Origin: Myxococcales bacterium
GTDB taxonomy: Bacteria > Myxococcota > Polyangia > Fen-1088
NCBI GenBank assembly: GCA_003155465.1
Contig: PMCR01000203.1
Span: 11,616 to 18,537 of the forward strand
Direction of reading: 5' to 3'
Length of the DNA stretch: 6,922 nt
Positions 1 through 6,179 of this stretch are shown here, piece after piece (position 1 is the stretch's first letter; each line of letters starts with the position of its first letter). A program made the translations under genes and the position numbers. The notes under the pieces are model-generated. The model saw only the letters and a program-made list of their open reading frames with translations. It did no database searches and had not been told where the DNA came from.

Positions 1-369
1 CCACAGCGTCGGCACGCCGTAGGGCGCGAGCACGCGGTCGTGCGTGACCAGGGTTGCGCGTTCGACCGCGGCTTGCGCGACCAAGAGGCGGTCGAAGGGA
101 TCCTTGTGGTGCAGGGGCAAGCCCGCCAGGGCCTCGACGTGCTCGAAGTCCACACCCAATTTGGTGAAGCGACAGGCTTCGACCGCATCGGCCACGCTGC
201 CAGTGAAACGCAGCCTGCCGAGTCCACTCTTGATTGCGATTTCCCAGGCCGAGATCGCGCTTACCAGCACGACGTCCGCCTCGCCAATGGCAGTCTTGAG
301 CCGAGCGTCCATCTTGGCGCTACCCTGCCACCACCACAGGAACGCGTGGGTGTCGAGGAGCAGGCGCAT
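1..369 (-). CDS. VapC-like PIN-domain toxin (ribonuclease), 3' end cut by window edge
   Basis: This is the toxin half of a type II toxin-antitoxin pair, predicted to be a Mg2+-dependent ribonuclease acting in the cytoplasm. I translated 123 codons from the ATG at 369 down to the window edge without a stop. The family's usual length is about 125-135 residues, so little is missing. PIN-domain acidic residues are in place: D6 in LLLDTHAFLWW at the N-terminus, E43 in SAISAWEIAIKSGLGRL, and D90 and D93 in HHKDPFDRLLVAQA. A late D111 lies in LVTHDRVLAPYGV. The LLLDTH...WEIAIK...DPFDRLL arrangement is typical of the VapC subgroup that pairs with Phd-type antitoxins. The start lies 2 nt after the antitoxin stop codon, which implies translational coupling. 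The product class is quite certain; the exact RNA target cannot be read from the sequence. Confidence 0.9.
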   Translation of the reverse strand, partial: MRLLLDTHAFLWWWQGSAKMDARLKTAIGEADVVLVSAISAWEIAIKSGLGRLRFTGSVADAVEACRFTKLGVDFEHVEALAGLPLHHKDPFDRLLVAQAAVERATLVTHDRVLAPYGVPTLW

Positions 370-371
370 GG

Positions 372-611
372 TCAGTGGCCACTGAACGCGGCCAGCAGAT
401 CGGGCGGCAGCGGCGCATCAAAGTCCTCAGCGATCCATACCTTGCCCTTGCCACCCCCAGGCTGGCGCAGCTTCCGCGCGCTCGGAATGGGCACCAGGCG
501 CGCGCGCGGTTTGCCGGCCTTGGCAATGACAATCTCCTCCCCGTCGGCAGCGCGGTCCACCAGCGCGGAAAGGTGCGTCTTCGCCTCGTACAGGTTCACC
601 GTCTTGGCCAT
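372..611 (-). CDS. Phd/YefM-family antitoxin of the adjacent PIN toxin
   Basis: A 79-residue antitoxin predicted to bind and neutralise the PIN toxin encoded directly downstream, and to repress the operon's own promoter. The N-terminal half has the Phd/YefM pattern: VNLYEAKTHLSALVDRAADG at residues 5-24, then GEEIVIAKAGKPRARLVPI at about 24-42. This is the DNA-binding and dimerisation fold. The C-terminal part (WIAEDFDAPLPPDLLAAF) is the acidic/hydrophobic tail that such antitoxins insert into their toxin. I chose the ATG at 611 because the family's conserved segment begins there and a weak CAGGG lies just upstream. In-frame ATGs at 629 and 674 would add 6 or 21 residues with no family counterpart. 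They would also place a strong palindromic operator inside the coding sequence. The reading frame and family are clear; the start is likely but not proven. Confidence 0.88.
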   Translation of the reverse strand: MAKTVNLYEAKTHLSALVDRAADGEEIVIAKAGKPRARLVPIPSARKLRQPGGGKGKVWIAEDFDAPLPPDLLAAFSGH

Positions 612-635
612 GGCCCTGTGTTTGAGCATGGCACC

Positions 636-662
636 CAGGACCAAGTTGGTCAAGTTGACCAA
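636..662 (-). promoter_or_regulatory. Probable autoregulatory operator of the toxin-antitoxin operon
   Basis: On the minus strand three half-sites, TTGGTC, TTGACC and TTGGTC, follow one another at an exact 9-bp spacing. They create two overlapping perfect palindromes: 646-662 (8-bp arms around G654) and 639-651 (6-bp arms around G645). They lie 25-51 bp upstream of the antitoxin ATG at 611. Phd/YefM antitoxins are known to bind short palindromes beside their promoters, so autorepression is the natural reading. I could not place a convincing -10 box. Confidence 0.6.
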
Positions 663-674
663 TTCCAGAGCCAT

Positions 675-1019
675 TCATGGTCGGTGGTGAAATCCGCCCT
701 ACCCCTACCCTGGCGTCAGTCTCAACAACCCAACCGAACTCTTGGGGAACGACACATCGAACCAGGTGCTCGCTGCAAGGTCCTTGCCGGCCACCGTCCT
801 TGCTCAAGCTTCGCGGGGATGTATCGTTCCGGTGATGGCAATGTCGTAGGCTTCTTCGCCGCTGCCATTTGCGCCTTGCATGGTCCATATCGAGCCCGTG
901 CATTCCGAAGACTGGGCACGGCATGGCGTGGTGGTAATCTGCCCTCTGTCGTGTCGCGCCTGTCCCCTTGGAGAGGCGGGGCTGCGACGCGGCCTTGCGT
1001 GCAAGGAGAAACAGACGAC
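675..1019. other. Divergent intergenic region with no gene recognised
   Basis: About 345 bases lie between the antitoxin operon, which reads left, and the lactate operon, which reads right. Open frames crossing it are low-quality translations continuous with antisense of the neighbours, and none looks like a protein. It should contain promoters for both directions. I found no convincing -35/-10 pair, no CRP-like TGTGA-N6-TCACA site and no intrinsic terminator. The only clear signal is the ribosome binding site at its right end. Confidence 0.5.
1003..1008 (+). promoter_or_regulatory. Ribosome binding site AAGGAG for the CNB-lactate dehydrogenase gene
   Basis: AAGGAG stands 11 nt before the ATG at 1020. 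The frame stays open upstream to 375, but that extension is antisense to the antitoxin and has no protein-like character. The site and the start of the recognisable domain together fix the start at 1020. Confidence 0.7.
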
Positions 1020-2534
1020 ATGAGCGACGAGTTCGACCCCATCAAGATCCTGCAGACCGTCGACTTGCTCAGCAACCTCGCGCCGGACGCACTGGATATG
1101 CTCGGGCGGCGGATGTCGCGCATTCGCATACCCGCGGGTGAGGTGCTGTGCCGGGAGGGTGAGGTGGGCGACCGCATGTTCGTCATCGAGTCAGGCGAGC
1201 TGGCGGTGCTCAAGCAGGCCGGCAGCGCCGGATCGATGCAGGTCACCACCATCGGTGCAGGCGCGCTGGCAGGCGAGATGAGCTTGCTCGGCAAGGTGAA
1301 GCGCTCGGTGACGCTGAAAGCGCTCACCGACTGCCAGGTGCTGGTCCTGGCGTTCGACGATTTCCAGGCCGTGGTCGACGCCCAGCCCTCGCTGGCCCGG
1401 GTGCTGCTTGCCAACGTCAGCCGCAACCTTCGCCGCTCGACCTCGGTGGTGGCCAAGCTGATGGCGCGCGACTACGACCAGCGCTTCAAGGTCGGATTCT
1501 TCGACTCCAAGCACTACATGGCCGGCATCTTCAGCGAACGCAACGCGAATCGTTTTTCCATCCACTTCCACGAGGCACGCCTGTCGTCGAGCACGGTTGC
1601 ACTGGCCGCGGGTTGCAACGCGGTCTGCGTCTTCGTCAACGACACGGTGGATCGGCCGGTCATCGAGGAGCTGGCCGAAATGGGCGTGGGTCTCGTCGCG
1701 CTTCGGTGCGCCGGCTTCAACCACGTCGATCTCGACGCGGCCATCGAGCGTGGCGTCTCGGTGGTGCGGGTGCCGGCCTACTCACCCCACGCGGTGGCCG
1801 AGCACGCGGTGGCCCTCATGCTGGCGCTCAACCGCAAGATCCACCGTGCCAGCAACCGCGTGCGCGAGAACAACTTCTCCCTCGATGGACTGGTGGGGTT
1901 CAACATGAATGGCCGCACCATCGGGGTGGTGGGGACCGGGCAAATCGGCGTGTGCGCGGCCAACATCCTGCTCGGCTTCGGCTGCCATATCCTGGCCTAC
2001 GATGTCGCGCCCAACCCGGCCCTGACGAATCGCGCCGACGTGACCTACGTAGGCCTCGATCAGTTGTTCGCCGATTCCGATATCATCTCCCTGCACGCGC
2101 CCCTTCTGCCCGCGACCCACCATATGGTCAACGCCGCCGCCATCGACAAGATGAAGCCAGGGGTCATGCTGATCAACACCAGCCGCGGCGCCCTGGTCGA
2201 CACCGCGGCTCTGCTAGATGGGCTGAAAGCGCGCAAGATCGGCTATGCCGGCCTGGATGTATATGAGGAGGAGAGCGCCTACTTCTTCGAGGACTTCTCC
2301 GACGACATTCTCACCGACGACACACTGGCGCGCCTGCTCACCTTCACCAACGTTTTGGTGACCAGCCACCAGGCCTTTCTCACACGAGAGGCGCTTGCCA
2401 ACATCGCCGACACCACCCTGGCCAGCATCGACGAGTTCGCGGCCGGCAAGCGCGGCGCCGAGCTAGGCCAATGCGTGGCGCGCGAGCGTTTTGCCGCCCA
2501 GGCCAAGCTCGCGGGCAGCGCGAGGAAGGGTTAG
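1020..2534 (+). CDS. Cyclic-nucleotide-binding domain fused to D-lactate dehydrogenase
   Basis: A 504-residue two-domain protein. Residues about 14-140 form a cyclic-nucleotide-binding domain: the beta-roll includes GDRMFVIESGELAVL (50-64). The phosphate-binding cassette AGEMSLLGKVKRSVTL (84-99) keeps E86 and R95, which correspond to ribose- and phosphate-contacting residues of CRP. No helix-turn-helix follows. From about residue 156 the protein is an NAD-dependent D-2-hydroxyacid dehydrogenase close to proteobacterial LdhA. It has RCAGFNHVDLDAA at 229-241, the Rossmann GTGQIG at 305-310, and NAD-selecting D328. The catalytic residues are R389 (NTSRGALVD), E418 (LDVYEEE) and H450 (TSHQAFLT). 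Predicted reaction: pyruvate + NADH to D-lactate + NAD+, in the cytoplasm. Ordinary LdhA is about 330 residues, so the extra N-terminal 155 residues are a genuine sensor addition in the same frame. It is followed after 5 nt by lactate permease. Allosteric control by cAMP or cGMP is an inference. Confidence 0.93.
   Translation: MSDEFDPIKILQTVDLLSNLAPDALDMLGRRMSRIRIPAGEVLCREGEVGDRMFVIESGELAVLKQAGSAGSMQVTTIGAGALAGEMSLLGKVKRSVTLKALTDCQVLVLAFDDFQAVVDAQPSLARVLLANVSRNLRRSTSVVAKLMARDYDQRFKVGFFDSKHYMAGIFSERNANRFSIHFHEARLSSSTVALAAGCNAVCVFVNDTVDRPVIEELAEMGVGLVALRCAGFNHVDLDAAIERGVSVVRVPAYSPHAVAEHAVALMLALNRKIHRASNRVRENNFSLDGLVGFNMNGRTIGVVGTGQIGVCAANILLGFGCHILAYDVAPNPALTNRADVTYVGLDQLFADSDIISLHAPLLPATHHMVNAAAIDKMKPGVMLINTSRGALVDTAALLDGLKARKIGYAGLDVYEEESAYFFEDFSDDILTDDTLARLLTFTNVLVTSHQAFLTREALANIADTTLASIDEFAAGKRGAELGQCVARERFAAQAKLAGSARKG
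2522..2530 (+). promoter_or_regulatory. Ribosome binding site GAGGAAGGG for lactate permease
   Basis: A purine-rich run overlaps the last codons of the dehydrogenase gene and stands 9 nt before the ATG at 2540. It supports this start over the in-frame ATG at 2471, whose extra residues are charged and lie inside the preceding gene. Confidence 0.65.
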
Positions 2535-2539
2535 CCTGC

Positions 2540-4048
2540 ATGCGGGGACTGGTTGGTCTCATCCCTTTTCTGGCGCTGTTCGGAATGCTGGCATTCACCC
2601 GCATCCCGGCCTATCTCGCCACTTTCGCCACCATGCTCGGCACCTGGGTTCTGGCCAGCGCCATCTGGCATGCGCCCACCGCCGCCCTGACCCATGCCGC
2701 GGCTGAGGGGGCCGTCACCGCGGTCCTGCCCATCCTGTGGGTCATCTTCGCCGCCATCTTCGTCTACTTCGTCAGCGCCGAAACCGGGGCCATGGACGTG
2801 ATCCGGAACATGCTCTGCCGGGCCTGTCCCGACATCCGCATCCAGGCCGTGCTGATCGCCTTCTGCTTCGGTGGATTCCTAGAAGCGGTGGCCGGGTTCG
2901 GCACGGCCGTGGCGATCCCGACTGCCATGCTGATTTCCCTCGGCTGCAACCCGGTAGCCGCGGCCACGGTGGCGCTGGTGGCCAACTCGGTGCCGGTGGC
3001 CTTCGGTGCCCTCGGAATCCCGGTCATCGCTCTGGCCAATGTCACCCACCTCGACGTGTCCACGCTGACCCGCCACATCGCCGTACAACTCGCACTCTTC
3101 GCCGTGGTGGTGCCGGTTGGCCTGGCCAAGCTGGTAGATCGGTCGCGGCCGCTCGACGGGTGGGTCGTGCGCGATGCCCTACTGATTGGCGTCGTGTTCT
3201 CCGCAACCCAGGTCGCGGTCGCCTTCGTCGCCGGTCCTGAACTGGTCGCGGTGGTGGCGTCTCTGTTCTCCCTGGTGCTGTTTCTCGTCATCCAACAGCG
3301 GCGCCAGGGCAAAGGCTTGTTCACCCTGGCGCTTCTGCGCGCCACCCTGCCCTTCCTCATCCTGCTGGTGCTGGTGCTGGTGACGCGCCTGATCTCGATC
3401 CCGGTGCTGCAGAAGCCGCCCTTCTCCTCCACCATGACCGCCACCGGCCATCCGGTGAAACTGGATTTTGCCACCACGCCCGGCACCCTGCTGCTGCTGG
3501 CGGGATTGATCGGGGGCCTCATCCAGGGACTGCGCCCCGCCCGCCTGGGCGGCCTGCTGTGGAGGACCGCCAAGACCATCAAGTGGACCAGCGTCACCAT
3601 CGTGTCTATTTTGATCCTGGCCAAGGTCATGACGGTTTCAGGCATGATTTCCTCGGTTGCGGTTCAGATCGCCCACGTCTCGGGCAGCATGTTCCCAGTC
3701 ATCGCTCCCCTGCTCGGCGCTCTCGGCACCTTTGTCACCGGCAGCGACACCTCGTCCAATATCCTGCTCGGTGAGTTGCAGAGGCAAACCGCCGTCTCGA
3801 CTGGTTTTGATCCCGCGTGGGTCACCGCCTCGAACACCGCCGGCGCCACCGCCGGCAAGATGATCTCTCCCCAGAGCATCGCCGTCGCCTGCAGCACGGT
3901 CGGCATCGAGTCGCGCCAGCGCGAAATCTTCCGCAAGACCATCCTGTACTGCACGCTCTACGTAGTCGCGGTCGGCCTGCTGGTGTGGATAGGGGCGGTG
4001 ACCCGCATCCCCCAGGCCTGGACGCCCCGCTCATTGCCAATTCCCTAG
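2540..4048 (+). CDS. L-lactate permease family (LctP/LldP) transporter
   Basis: A 502-residue inner-membrane transporter predicted to move lactate, and perhaps glycolate, together with protons. It is almost wholly hydrophobic, with about a dozen membrane segments starting at residues 3-20. Family motifs are present: GGFLEAVAGFGTAVAIP at 111-127, NSVPVAFGALGIPV at 149-162, TGSDTSSNILLGELQ at 400-414 and GATAGKMISPQSIAVA at 435-450. E. coli LldP is about 550 residues, so this is a somewhat short member; the N-terminus lacks roughly a dozen residues and the rest is lost in loops. It lies 5 nt after the D-lactate dehydrogenase gene and 17 nt before phosphofructokinase. That context suggests either lactate export during fermentation or uptake for reuse. 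Direction and stereospecificity cannot be told from sequence; known relatives take L- and D-lactate. Confidence 0.93.
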   Translation: MRGLVGLIPFLALFGMLAFTRIPAYLATFATMLGTWVLASAIWHAPTAALTHAAAEGAVTAVLPILWVIFAAIFVYFVSAETGAMDVIRNMLCRACPDIRIQAVLIAFCFGGFLEAVAGFGTAVAIPTAMLISLGCNPVAAATVALVANSVPVAFGALGIPVIALANVTHLDVSTLTRHIAVQLALFAVVVPVGLAKLVDRSRPLDGWVVRDALLIGVVFSATQVAVAFVAGPELVAVVASLFSLVLFLVIQQRRQGKGLFTLALLRATLPFLILLVLVLVTRLISIPVLQKPPFSSTMTATGHPVKLDFATTPGTLLLLAGLIGGLIQGLRPARLGGLLWRTAKTIKWTSVTIVSILILAKVMTVSGMISSVAVQIAHVSGSMFPVIAPLLGALGTFVTGSDTSSNILLGELQRQTAVSTGFDPAWVTASNTAGATAGKMISPQSIAVACSTVGIESRQREIFRKTILYCTLYVVAVGLLVWIGAVTRIPQAWTPRSLPIP

Positions 4049-4056
4049 CCGTCACT

Positions 4057-4060
4057 GGAG
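4057..4060 (+). promoter_or_regulatory. Ribosome binding site GGAG for phosphofructokinase
   Basis: GGAG stands 5 nt before the ATG at 4066, in the 17-nt gap after the permease stop. It favours this start over upstream in-frame codons that overlap the permease gene in another frame. Confidence 0.55.
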
Positions 4061-4065
4061 CGAGA

Positions 4066-5391
4066 ATGATCTACGAAGACATCTTGAAAAACCCCGACCA
4101 ATGCAGCTTCCAAGTTCAATCCCTTGGGTCCTGTACCGAGGTTTCGCCCCTGCGGGGGCGCCGGTTCGTCGACGATCAGGAACAGATCACCTTTGCCAGC
4201 CAGGTAAGAAACATCTGTTCACTCCAGCAGCGCGCCAAGGTATTCCCGGCTTTCCAGAAAGCCGGACCGCGCGCAAGGATCTTCCATCGCCCCGCGAACA
4301 CGCGGGCCGGCATCGTCACCTGCGGGGGCCTGTGCCCGGGGCTTAACAACGTCATCAAGGGGCTAGTGACGGTGCTTTTCCATGACTACACCGTCACAGC
4401 GATCAAGGGCTTCAAGTATGGCTATCAGGGCCTGGTCGCCAAGTACGGCCACGCCCCGATGGACCTGACGCCGGCGCTGGTGGACGAGATCCACAAGAGC
4501 GGCGGAACCATCCTGGGATCTTCGCGCGGGAACCAAGCCGCGGGCGCCATGGTCGATACGCTAGAGGCGATGCAGATCAACCTGTTGTTCTGCATCGGGG
4601 GCGACGGAACCCTGCGCGGGGCCAAGGCAATAACCGACGAGATCGCGCACCGGAAGCGTCCCATCAGCGTCATCGGCATTCCGAAAACCATCGACAATGA
4701 TCTGCGTTTCATCGAAAAGACTTTCGGTTTCGAGACCGCAGTCCAGGCCGCCGACGAGATCATCACCTGCGCCCACAACGAGGCGGAAGGCGCCGACAAT
4801 GGCATCGGGATCGTGAAACTGATGGGACGCGATTCGGGCTTCATCGCCGCAGCGGTGACCCTGGCCAACTCGGTGGTCGACTTCTGCCTGGTGCCCGAGA
4901 TCAGTTTCTCCCTGGAGGGGGAGCATGGGCTCTGCCAGGCCGTGGAGCGCAAGCTGGCCGAATCCCGTCACGCGGTGATTGTGGTGGCCGAGGGCGCCGG
5001 GCAATCCCTGTTCGCCGAGGCCGAGGCGAGGCAGGATGCCTCGGGCAACGTCCTCAAGCACGACATCGGGGTGTTCCTCAAGGACGAGATGGGCCGGCAT
5101 TTCAAGAAGCTGGGCAGGGAAGTGTCCATCAAGTACCTCGACCCCAGCTATCACATCCGCAGCGTGGCCGCGAACTCGGCCGACGCAATCTTCTGCTACC
5201 TCCTTGCCGAAAACGCCGTGCACGCGGCCATCGCGGGTATGACCGGCATGGTTGTCGGCCACTGGAACAACTACTTCACCCATGTGCCCATCGAGTTGGC
5301 GACGGGTGAACGTCAGAAGATCGACCTCGACGGCGCCCTGTGGAATGGCGTCCTGAGCGCGACCCGACAGAACGTTTTCTTCGGAATCTGA
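4066..5391 (+). CDS. 6-phosphofructokinase, plant/trypanosome-like group, predicted ATP-dependent
   Basis: A 441-residue cytoplasmic enzyme phosphorylating fructose 6-phosphate to fructose 1,6-bisphosphate, the committed step of glycolysis. Motifs in order: CGGLCPGLNNVIKGL (86-100), GYQGL (119-123), ILGSSRG (149-155), IGGDGTLRGA (177-186), the catalytic PKTIDNDL (206-213), MGRDSGFIA (253-261), VPE (276-278), and fructose-phosphate binding YLDPSYHIRS (357-366). The donor-selecting position after GGD is Gly181; PPi enzymes have Asp there, so ATP use is predicted. Lys207 in PKTIDND is otherwise typical of the PPi-type lineage, and the pairing Gly plus Lys is that of trypanosome and plant ATP enzymes. 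About 80 residues precede the core, longer than the roughly 320-residue E. coli PfkA. It is the last gene of the lactate operon and would feed carbon towards pyruvate. The phosphoryl donor remains a prediction. Confidence 0.92.
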   Translation: MIYEDILKNPDQCSFQVQSLGSCTEVSPLRGRRFVDDQEQITFASQVRNICSLQQRAKVFPAFQKAGPRARIFHRPANTRAGIVTCGGLCPGLNNVIKGLVTVLFHDYTVTAIKGFKYGYQGLVAKYGHAPMDLTPALVDEIHKSGGTILGSSRGNQAAGAMVDTLEAMQINLLFCIGGDGTLRGAKAITDEIAHRKRPISVIGIPKTIDNDLRFIEKTFGFETAVQAADEIITCAHNEAEGADNGIGIVKLMGRDSGFIAAAVTLANSVVDFCLVPEISFSLEGEHGLCQAVERKLAESRHAVIVVAEGAGQSLFAEAEARQDASGNVLKHDIGVFLKDEMGRHFKKLGREVSIKYLDPSYHIRSVAANSADAIFCYLLAENAVHAAIAGMTGMVVGHWNNYFTHVPIELATGERQKIDLDGALWNGVLSATRQNVFFGI

Positions 5392-5399
5392 TTTCGCAC

Positions 5400-5903
5400 C
5401 TACGACGAGCTTTGCACGGCGAGAAGGGACGTCTTGTAGTAGACCCCTGGATTGCAGGTGTAGTAGTCGAAGAAGAATGAACAATCGTCGTTGCTCGACC
5501 ACTGGAACCGGCATTCGACGTTGAAATGGGCGTGACCGCACAGGACAAGGTCCACTGGCCGTGCCTCCCCCATGCCTGCGCACATTCTGAGCAAGTCCGC
5601 TGAGCGTTCTTTGGCGATATTGAAGTCAAGCAGTTCGCTCACCTTGCCCCTCATGAGATGGGGCGTCCCCATACGCGGGGCGATCAGCTGGCAAGCGATG
5701 ACCTCATTGTTGGTCGACGGACCCTGGAAAGTGCAGCCAAACTCGAAGTAGACAGCCTGTCCGTCGGCGACAGGTTGCCGATCCGTGAGGGGGCGTCCCA
5801 GCGCGCTCTGGTACCAACTGTGCCAAATGGCATTGCTAGCGTCGCGCGTCTCCTTTCTCGGCGACGAGCGGCTTCCCCTCGAACTCGCAGTCTCGAGGTA
5901 CAA
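5400..5903 (-). pseudogene. Probable C-terminal remnant of a calcineurin-like metallophosphoesterase
   Basis: A 167-residue frame from a TTG at 5903; the frame stays open to 5996, beyond which a stop lies at 5997-5999. Near the C-terminus VDLVLCGHAHFNVECRFQW matches the last metal-binding motif (GHxH) of calcineurin-like phosphoesterases, preceded by a helix (KERSADLLRMCAGMG), as usual in that fold. The next stretch, FFFDYYTCNPGVYY, fits the closing strands. The earlier metal motifs of the family (DxH, GDxxD, GNHD/E) are absent both in this frame and in the other minus-strand frames I read up to 6180. Only about 180 bases remain before the divergent lipoprotein gene, so the N-terminal half is missing rather than frameshifted nearby. 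No good ribosome binding site was seen. It converges on the phosphofructokinase gene with 8 nt between stops. It could instead be a short expressed protein of unknown role. Confidence 0.45.
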
Positions 5904-5996
5904 AAGGGGCGGTCGGAAGGTTTCTCTTGTCCGACTGCGTCCAGAAACTGCCAGGTGAGAACCCCACGCGCAAGCTACTTGGTTTTCGTCAGGCAG

Positions 5997-6179
5997 TCAT
6001 CGTGCGATTTTTGACCCTCCGCTGAGCCGGACGGGCACCTTACGCTTGAAGCGCCTATGCATTCTTCATCACGACCCGCGGCCGATACGATCCAGCCGCC
6101 CCCTCCCCCAACCTCCACGTGTCAGACAAGGCCCAATGCTGCGCACCGGAAGTTCCACCCCTAGCAGTTGAGGATGATC
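5997..6179. other. Upstream region of the lipoprotein gene
   Basis: This short non-coding stretch probably carries the lipoprotein promoter. TTGACC at 6011-6016 resembles a -35 box, but no matching -10 box follows at 16-18 bp. A small palindrome, CGCTTGAAGCG, lies at 6043-6053. GAGG at 6170-6173 stands 6 nt before the ATG at 6180 and decides the lipoprotein start. Confidence 0.35.

Noticed and set aside
40..690. Plus-strand open frames over the left edge
   Set aside because: They are antisense shadows of the PIN toxin and antitoxin genes, which carry clear family motifs on the minus strand.
957..978. Possible terminator or hairpin CGCCT...AGGCG upstream of the dehydrogenase gene
   Set aside because: The stem is only 5 bp with a 12-base loop and no T run; this is expected by chance in such GC-rich DNA.
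375..1019. N-terminal extension of the lactate dehydrogenase frame by 215 codons
   Set aside because: It runs antisense through the antitoxin gene and the intergenic region, has no domain character, and a good ribosome binding site and the natural domain start favour the ATG at 1020.
722..1456. Minus-strand frame of 244 codons
   Set aside because: Antisense to the cyclic-nucleotide-binding domain and low in protein-like character; GC-rich codon bias makes such long shadows common.
5389..5402. Bidirectional terminator between the converging genes
   Set aside because: Only 8 nt lie between the two stop codons and no stem with a T tract is visible there or just inside either gene end.
4561..5583. 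Minus-strand frame of 340 codons
   Set aside because: It is antisense to most of the phosphofructokinase gene, in a frame kept open by GC bias; its tail overlaps the phosphoesterase remnant out of frame.
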